DNA from: Pseudarthrobacter siccitolerans
GTDB taxonomy: Bacteria > Actinomycetota > Actinomycetes > Actinomycetales > Micrococcaceae
DNA: 64,000 nt
NCBI RefSeq assembly: GCF_001046895.1
Contig: NZ_CAQI01000044.1
Span: 248,001 to 312,000, forward strand
Reading direction: 5' to 3'
A program made the position numbers and the translations under genes. Position 1 is the first letter of the stretch. Each line of letters starts with the position of its first letter. The notes beneath the pieces were generated by a model. That model ran no database searches and had not been told where the DNA came from. It saw only the letters and a program-made list of their open reading frames with translations. This document shows, piece by piece, positions 58,794-64,000 of this stretch.

Positions 58794-59527
58794 CGTATCT
58801 CCTCTTCTTCGCCCGCGCGTGCTGCCCGGGGGTTACCGTCCGATGTGCCCTCCGCGTCGAGGTAGGCCACCAGGTCCTGGATCGAAATCAGGGGGCATCC
58901 GTGTTCAGCAGCGAAGGCACGGAGCCCGTCCAGCCGCATCATTTCGCCGTCGTCATACACTACTTCAGCGATCACGCCCACAGGTTCCATGCCGGCCAGG
59001 CGGCACAGGTCCACTGCGGCTTCGGTGTGGCCGGGACGTTCCCGCACACCACCGTACACCGCACGCAGCGGGAAAATATGCCCGGGGCGCGTCACGGACG
59101 CCGGCCCCGACTGCGGATCGGCGAGCACCCTGGCCGTGAGGGCCCGGTCCGTGGCGGAAATTCCGGTGCTGACGCCCGTGGCGGCGTCGCAGGAAACAGT
59201 GTATGCGGTGCCCTTCGCGTCCTGGTTGACTTCCACCATGGGAGGCAGGTCCAAGGCATCGGCACGTTCGCCGGACAGCGGGACGCAGATGACGCCGGAG
59301 CTGTACCTGATAGTCCAGCCCATCAAGGCGGGTGTGGCGGACTGGGCGGCGAAAATGATGTCGCCTTCGTTTTCCCGGTCCTCGTTGTCCACGGCCAGCA
59401 CGGGCCTGCCGGCGGCGATGGCCCGGACCGCTTCCTCGATGGTGCTCAGCCGTACTGTGGGGTTTTCCTGGGGGCGGGAGTGGTCAGCGGTGGCCACGTC
59501 GGGCTCGACTCGTACGGCGGCGTTCAT
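58790..59527 (-). CDS. ribB: 3,4-dihydroxy-2-butanone 4-phosphate synthase
   Basis: 245 residues. [15 protein letters not shown] holds the acidic metal site; [29 protein letters not shown] holds the catalytic His and the Glu. Converts ribulose 5-phosphate to the butanone phosphate. The coupling overlaps are four bases at each end. The acidic C-terminus [20 protein letters not shown] lies beyond the fold. Confidence 0.95.
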   Translation of the reverse strand: MNAAVRVEPDVATADHSRPQENPTVRLSTIEEAVRAIAAGRPVLAVDNEDRENEGDIIFAAQSATPALMGWTIRYSSGVICVPLSGERADALDLPPMVEVNQDAKGTAYTVSCDAATGVSTGISATDRALTARVLADPQSGPASVTRPGHIFPLRAVYGGVRERPGHTEAAVDLCRLAGMEPVGVIAEVVYDDGEMMRLDGLRAFAAEHGCPLISIQDLVAYLDAEGTSDGNPRAARAGEEEEIR

Positions 59528-60168
59528 CGTGTTCCTCCTTCAACAGCGGCGGGCGCTGCCGTGTTGAACGCCAGCAGGCGTTCGGTGTACTTGGCCAGCA
59601 CATCGACTTCCAGGTTCACCCGGCTGCCGGTGGTCTTGGTACCGAGGCCGGTTTCAGCCAGGGTGGTGGGGATCAGCCCCACTTCGAACCAGGGTTCCTG
59701 CTCTGCGGCGGGGCTGACGGCGGTTACGGTCAGTGACACGCCGTCGATGGCAATCGAGCCCTTTTCCGCGATGTAGCGGGCCAGGTTCGCCGGGACGCCG
59801 AAGCGGAGCCGGTCCCAGTTGCCCAGTGGCTCGCGTTCCAGCAGCACGCCGACGCCGTCCACGTGGCCCTGCACCACGTGTCCGTCGAGCCGTCCGCCGG
59901 CGGGAACGCAGCGTTCAAGGTTGACCGGATCGCCCGGTGCAAGTTCGCCGATGGTGCTGCGGACCAGGGTCTCGCCTATCACGTCAACGCTGAACTCCTT
60001 GCCGTCGATTTCAGTGGCAGTAAGGCAAACGCCGTTGACGGCGATGGATCCGCCAAGGGCGAGCCCCTCGGTGGTGCCGGGTGCGTGCAGCCGGAGGGTG
60101 GCGCTGGTGTCGCCGTCCTTTTCCACGGACAGGACCTGCCCCTGCTCGGCAATAATTCCGGTAAACAT
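59524..60168 (-). CDS. ribE: Riboflavin synthase alpha chain
   Basis: 214 residues with two similar lumazine-binding halves: [10 protein letters not shown]...NGVCLTATE...[11 protein letters not shown], then [11 protein letters not shown]...[11 protein letters not shown]. Dismutates two lumazines to riboflavin. The ATG overlaps the ribD stop by one base. Confidence 0.95.
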   Translation of the reverse strand: MFTGIIAEQGQVLSVEKDGDTSATLRLHAPGTTEGLALGGSIAVNGVCLTATEIDGKEFSVDVIGETLVRSTIGELAPGDPVNLERCVPAGGRLDGHVVQGHVDGVGVLLEREPLGNWDRLRFGVPANLARYIAEKGSIAIDGVSLTVTAVSPAAEQEPWFEVGLIPTTLAETGLGTKTTGSRVNLEVDVLAKYTERLLAFNTAAPAAVEGGTR

Positions 60169-61283
60169 CAGTAGCCTCCCTGGGCTTGCTCCGCGGTGGC
60201 GCGGGACGGTTGTGGGTCGAGGGCAACAGTGCGTTGCGGTCGGAGATGGAGTCTTAGGTCACGGCCCAGCGTCCGGACGGCGCCGCCGTCGGATGCGTCC
60301 CACTCCCACTGCTGAGCGTCAGCGAGGGTGGTGATCCCCAGCCCGGTGAGGGCAGGAGTGCCGGAGCCGAGCAGTGTGGGCGCCAGGTAGACAATAAGTT
60401 CGTCCACCAGCCCGGCCGCGAGGAAGGCGCTGAGGATCCGCGATCCGCCCTCGACCATCAGGTGGCGCATGCCGCTGCCGTACAGGCTGGACAAGGCTTC
60501 GCGGGGGTCGCGGGTGGGCAGGTGCAGCACCAGGCCGTCGCTTCCGTGGACGGCTGCGTCCGCCGGAATGTCGCGGAGTCCCATCACAGCGCGCACGGGT
60601 TGCTTGGTGGCCGGATTGCCGGCAGCGTCCCTGGCGGTAAGGCGCGGGTTGTCCACCAGCACGGTCTGCGTGCCAACGAGGATGGCATCGATGCGCCCGC
60701 GGACGGCGTGGTTGTCGGCGAGGGATTCCGGGCAGGAAATCCACTGGCTGGTGCCGTCCTCGGCAGCGATGCGGCTGTCCAGGGTCTGGGCGATATGCAG
60801 GGTGACGAACGGGCGTTTTGCCGCCACCGCCTCAAACCATTGGCGGTTCAGGTCCAGCGCTTCACCGGCACCAAGTCCGGCGCGGACACGGACGCCCGCC
60901 TGCCGAAGGGTGGCAGCTCCGCCCGCTGCCGGGTCATGCGGATCGTCCACTGCGTAGACGACGTCGGTGATGCCGGCATCGATGATCGCCCGCGCGCAGG
61001 GACCGGTGCGGCCGAGGTGGTTGCAGGGCTCCAGGGTGACCAGCATGGTGCAACCCGAGAGATCGATTCCGGCAGCCGCCGCCTGCGCGATCGCGTCCAC
61101 CTCAGCGTGGGCGGTTCCGGCGCCGCGGTGGAACCCGGTCACCAGTTCACGTCCTTGAGGATCGACGATGACGGCACCTACCAGGGGATTCGCGCCGCGG
61201 GGACCGTTAAGGGCCGCCTTCAGGGCGGTGGCCATGGCGGTGGTTTCAGCAGCGGTAAAGGCCGTGACCACGCCCGCAGTCAC
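60168..61283 (-). CDS. ribD: Bifunctional pyrimidine deaminase/reductase
   Basis: 371 residues. The N-terminal deaminase has the zinc ligands in GTAHAEVDAI and L-E-P-C-N-H-L-G-R-T-G-P-C-A-R-A. The C-terminal reductase half has ISCPESL, GTQTVLVDNPRLTARD, and LMVEGGSRILSAFLAAGLVDEL. Second and third steps of riboflavin synthesis. The GTG at 61283 is the start, with the FMN riboswitch 178 bases upstream. First gene of the rib operon. Confidence 0.95.
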   Translation of the reverse strand: MTAGVVTAFTAAETTAMATALKAALNGPRGANPLVGAVIVDPQGRELVTGFHRGAGTAHAEVDAIAQAAAAGIDLSGCTMLVTLEPCNHLGRTGPCARAIIDAGITDVVYAVDDPHDPAAGGAATLRQAGVRVRAGLGAGEALDLNRQWFEAVAAKRPFVTLHIAQTLDSRIAAEDGTSQWISCPESLADNHAVRGRIDAILVGTQTVLVDNPRLTARDAAGNPATKQPVRAVMGLRDIPADAAVHGSDGLVLHLPTRDPREALSSLYGSGMRHLMVEGGSRILSAFLAAGLVDELIVYLAPTLLGSGTPALTGLGITTLADAQQWEWDASDGGAVRTLGRDLRLHLRPQRTVALDPQPSRATAEQAQGGY

Positions 61284-61460
61284 GCGGCGGCCTCGATGAT
61301 TGGGCCGGCAGGCATGCCGGCAGCAGGAATAGTGGCCTCAAAGAGCCATCGCAAACGGTTCATGATGCTTGTGTCGTTCCTTCCCTCTCGAACCGCGATG
61401 GCTCCGGGGGTATACGACAGCAGAACGCCGCGGCGTCACAGGACGCCGTAGAAACAGCTG

Positions 61461-61608
61461 TACGTGCTTCTCTCATCCAGACTTTAACTGTCGGTACCGG
61501 AATTCCACCGGTTCAACCGTCTGCCGGTGTCCTCCCGAAGGAAGCACCGGCTCGCGGGTCGCGGACTGTCACCGCCGGTTCGGACTTACACCGACCCCGG
61601 AGCACGTA
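61461..61608 (-). promoter_or_regulatory. FMN riboswitch (RFN element)
   Basis: Read on the minus strand, the closing helix P1 is TACGTGCT (61461-61468) paired with AGCACGTA (61601-61608). The characteristic GGGGTCGGTGTAAGTCC, GAACCGGCGGTGACAGTCC, and later CCGGTGGAATTCCGG and AGTCTGGATGAGAGAAG are in order. It lies upstream of ribD and should shut down the rib operon when FMN is abundant. The span 61284-61460 is the expression platform; no clear terminator was seen there. Confidence 0.92.
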
Positions 61609-61648
61609 TGTGTGTAGCTATTGTGCCACAACGCCGGACGTCTCCTGA

Positions 61649-62326
61649 CTATTCCGCCGCGGAACGTAACGTTTCGCTTCCCGCCTGCCGCAGCCGGTCA
61701 ATCGCGGCCGCCGGGTCATCGGCACCGTAGACGGCAGAGCCGGCCACAAAGACGTTGGCACCAGCCTCGGCCGCCCGGGCGATGGTGTCCTCGGTAATAC
61801 CGCCGTCCACCTGGATGGCCACACCGATCCCCGAACCGTCGATCGCGTTCCTGGCACGCCGGATTTTGGGCAGGGTCACGTCCAGGAAGGCCTGCCCGCC
61901 GAAGCCGGGCTCCACCGTCATGATCAGCAGCATGTCCAGCTCTGACAGCATGTCCAGATACGGTTCCACAGGTGTTCCCGGCCGCAGGGCCATGCCTGCC
62001 TTGGCACCCCTCGCCCGCAGTTCGCGTGCAAGTTTGATGGGTGCAATGGCGGCTTCGGCGTGGAACGTGACGGATGCCAACCCGGCGTCCGCGAAGCCGG
62101 GCGCCCAGCGGTCGGCGTCGGCAATCATCAGGTGGGCATCGAGGGGCACGGGGCTGACTGCCTGGATCCGCTGGACCACCGGCAGGCCGATGGTGAGGTT
62201 GGGCACAAAGTGGTTGTCCATCACGTCCACGTGCACCGCGTCCGCATTGCTGATGCGCTTGAGCTCAGCCTCAAGGTTGACGAAGTCGGCAGAGAGGATG
62301 CTCGGGTTGATGCAGCATTGCGTCAC
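61649..62326 (-). CDS. rpe: Ribulose-phosphate 3-epimerase
   Basis: 225 residues. [10 protein letters not shown] opens the barrel; [17 protein letters not shown] carries metal-binding His and Asp, and [14 protein letters not shown] and VDGGI follow. Interconverts ribulose and xylulose 5-phosphate. GTG start at 62326. The riboswitch begins about 40 bases after its stop. It is downstream of rsmB. Confidence 0.95.
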   Translation of the reverse strand: MTQCCINPSILSADFVNLEAELKRISNADAVHVDVMDNHFVPNLTIGLPVVQRIQAVSPVPLDAHLMIADADRWAPGFADAGLASVTFHAEAAIAPIKLARELRARGAKAGMALRPGTPVEPYLDMLSELDMLLIMTVEPGFGGQAFLDVTLPKIRRARNAIDGSGIGVAIQVDGGITEDTIARAAEAGANVFVAGSAVYGADDPAAAIDRLRQAGSETLRSAAE

Positions 62327-62377
62327 GGGGGGTACCTTTCACGGGCAGGACTCCGGGGAGCCGGCACTTGTTGGGGG

Positions 62378-64000
62378 TCAGGGCTTTTTGCGGATCAGGG
62401 CAAGGAACATGGCGTCGGTGCCGTGGACGTGGGGCCACAGCTGGGCGGTGGACTCGTGCCCTGCGCCAAGGTTCCCGGTCAGGCTCACACTGTCCAGGAC
62501 CTGCCCGGCCTCCAGCAGCTCCAGGTCATCGCGTTTGCGAAGGGCATCGCTGACCACGGCGGTGGTTTCGGCAGGGTGGGGCGAGCAGGTCACGTAGGCC
62601 ACCACGCCGCCCGGGCGGACAGCAGCCAGTGCGGAGGCGAGCAGTTCACGCTGGAGCGGGCCGAGGTCGGCCAGGTCCTTGGGCGTGCGGCGCCAGCGGG
62701 ACTCCGGCCGCCGCCGAAGCGCGCCCAGGCCACTGCAGGGGACGTCGACCAGGACGCGGTCAAACGACTCGGGCTTTTCGGTGCCCACGTCGCGGCCGTC
62801 GCCGGTCCTGACCTGCCAGGTTTCCCGGGGCACGGCCGACAGCGCCTGGCTGACCAGTTTGGCACGGTGGGGTGCAGGTTCATTGGCCAGCAGCGTGGCT
62901 CCCGTCTGGCTCGCCAGCGCACCGAGCAAGGCAGCCTTGCCGCCGGGGCCCGCGCACAGATCCAGCCAGGCTTCGCCGTCGTGCTTTGAGTCAGCCCCAG
63001 CAGCATCGCCGGCGCCACGGTTCATGCGAAGGTCAACGGCGGCCATGGCCCGTGCCACCAGCTGCGAACCGACGTCCTGGACCCTGGTGCTGCCATCCCT
63101 CACTGAGGCCAGCCGGCCAAGGTCCCCGCCGCTGGACAATGCGGAACCTTCCACCAGTTCACCGGGAGCGGCTCCATTTTCAAGGGCCTCGTCAAGGCTT
63201 CCGATGCCCGGCAGTGCCACCAGGTTAACCACCGGTGCGGCATTGTCGGCTTCCAGAAGATCGTTGATTTCCGAGGCCGGACGCCCGTGCGCCACCAGCG
63301 ACTGGCGCATGGCGCGCACAATCCACTCGGGGTGTGCGTGGCGGAGGGACGCCACCTTGGTCTCATCTGTTTCATCGGCGGTCAGCAGCTCCAGCCATTC
63401 CTCGAGGGTGTGCGCAGCGACTTTGCGGAGGACGGCGTTGATGAGGGCTGAGGGTCCCGCGCCGATGACGGCGCGGGCCAGTCCCACGGTCTGGTCCAAC
63501 GCCGCATGCGCGGGAACCCGCATGGCCAGCAGCTGGTGGACTCCGAGCCTGAGGGCGTCCAGGATGGCCGGGTCCAGCTGGTCCAGCGGACGGTCGACGC
63601 AGCGGGCCAGGATGGCGTCGTACGTTCCCTGGCCCCGAAGGGCCCCGTAGCTGAGTTCGGTGGCGAACCCGGCGTCCCGCTTGTCCAGGCCGTGGTGCCG
63701 GATCCGCGCCGGCAGCACCAGATTGGCATAGGCGTCATCGGCGGCCACAGCCCGGAGAACTTCGAACGCCACCAGCCGGGCTGGATCTGCCCGGCGTGTC
63801 CGCTGGGACGGCGCGTTTTCAGTGAAACTGCGCTGGGAGGCCCGGTTCCGTTCCCGGCCCTTGGCGTTGCGGTTGCTGGAATCGCGCGGCCCGCCGTTGC
63901 CGCGGCCGCTTCCTCCGCGCTGGCCGCCACCGGAGCCGCCGCGCTGGCCGCCCGAGTTGCCGCCGCCGGTTCTTCCGCGGCCGCCCTGGTTGTCGCCGGA
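62378..64000 (-). CDS. rsmB: 16S rRNA m5C967 methyltransferase, 5' end outside window
   Basis: At least 540 residues, open at the right edge. The N-terminal NusB-like domain (AFEVLRAVAADDAYANLVLP, KRDAGFATELSYGALR) is followed by the methyltransferase, with the SAM motif L-C-A-G-P-G-G-K-A, the Cys of V-D-V-P-C-S-G-L-G, and T-C-S-P-H-P-A-E-T. The frame continues beyond 63772 in-frame, through a Gly/Arg-rich segment (G-G-Q-R-G-G-S repeats) to the window edge, so the real start lies outside. It is upstream of rpe and the rib genes. Confidence 0.92.
   Translation of the reverse strand, partial: SGDNQGGRGRTGGGNSGGQRGGSGGGQRGGSGRGNGGPRDSSNRNAKGRERNRASQRSFTENAPSQRTRRADPARLVAFEVLRAVAADDAYANLVLPARIRHHGLDKRDAGFATELSYGALRGQGTYDAILARCVDRPLDQLDPAILDALRLGVHQLLAMRVPAHAALDQTVGLARAVIGAGPSALINAVLRKVAAHTLEEWLELLTADETDETKVASLRHAHPEWIVRAMRQSLVAHGRPASEINDLLEADNAAPVVNLVALPGIGSLDEALENGAAPGELVEGSALSSGGDLGRLASVRDGSTRVQDVGSQLVARAMAAVDLRMNRGAGDAAGADSKHDGEAWLDLCAGPGGKAALLGALASQTGATLLANEPAPHRAKLVSQALSAVPRETWQVRTGDGRDVGTEKPESFDRVLVDVPCSGLGALRRRPESRWRRTPKDLADLGPLQRELLASALAAVRPGGVVAYVTCSPHPAETTAVVSDALRKRDDLELLEAGQVLDSVSLTGNLGAGHESTAQLWPHVHGTDAMFLALIRKKP

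Overview
The window is high-GC DNA from an actinobacterium, most likely Micrococcaceae of the Arthrobacter/Pseudarthrobacter type. This rests on the linked minus-strand run rsmB-rpe-ribD/E/B/A/H-hisE/G/F-hisI-trpE/C/B/A-lgt-gltBD-pyk next to a forward ANTAR response regulator, on a HGxxPAAW-motif membrane protein and a Trp-operon-associated membrane protein inside the trp operon, and on a TIGR03085-like protein. The genus is inference; no 16S rRNA is present.

Layout. (1) 0-5.4 kb: an NADPH:quinone-type oxidoreductase, an alpha/beta hydrolase and a TetR repressor sharing a promoter motif, two convergent lipoproteins, an SDR and a RibD-C-type reductase. (2) 5.6-11.3 kb: a tartrate/hydroxy-dicarboxylate catabolic cluster (GntR regulator, enolase-superfamily tartrate dehydratase, DctA-type symporter, D-2-hydroxyacid dehydrogenase, tartrate dehydrogenase) with four CTTATAAG-type operators in the divergent promoter. 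(3) 11.3-19.6 kb: lytic transglycosylase, glycogen debranching enzyme, DUF2199-like protein, CbbX-like AAA ATPase, HAD protein, alpha/beta hydrolase, HNH lipoprotein. (4) 19.7-22.2 kb: a compact minus-strand operon encoding a 107-residue peptide made mostly of (G/S)-G-A-D tetrapeptides, a JmjC/cupin-4 oxygenase and a sucrase/ferredoxin-like protein. This looks like a substrate-plus-modifying-enzyme pair and is the best candidate for an undescribed system. (5) 23.0-38.2 kb: an accessory region with a sugar-type ABC transporter, IS110, IS481 and IS5 remnants, and a partly decayed lipid/steroid-like beta-oxidation cluster (thiolase, MaoC hydratase, 3-hydroxyacyl-CoA dehydrogenase and other SDRs, SnoaL-like, enoyl-CoA hydratase, DUF1059, F420-dependent oxidoreductase). 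It ends at a tyrosine integrase beside tRNA-Leu(CAA). (6) 38.4-64 kb: conserved core biosynthesis (pyruvate kinase, glutamate synthase, Lgt, tryptophan, histidine and riboflavin genes, an FMN riboswitch, Rpe, and an RsmB gene running off the right edge).

How the parts work together: cluster 2 should take up tartrate-like acids and turn them into oxaloacetate or pyruvate. The decayed cluster in region 5 looks like an acquired CoA-ester degradation pathway, now broken by frameshifts, one in-frame stop and IS insertions, while several flanking genes remain intact and share a promoter motif. Region 6 groups amino-acid and cofactor synthesis, with 1-8 bp overlaps at many gene junctions indicating translational coupling.
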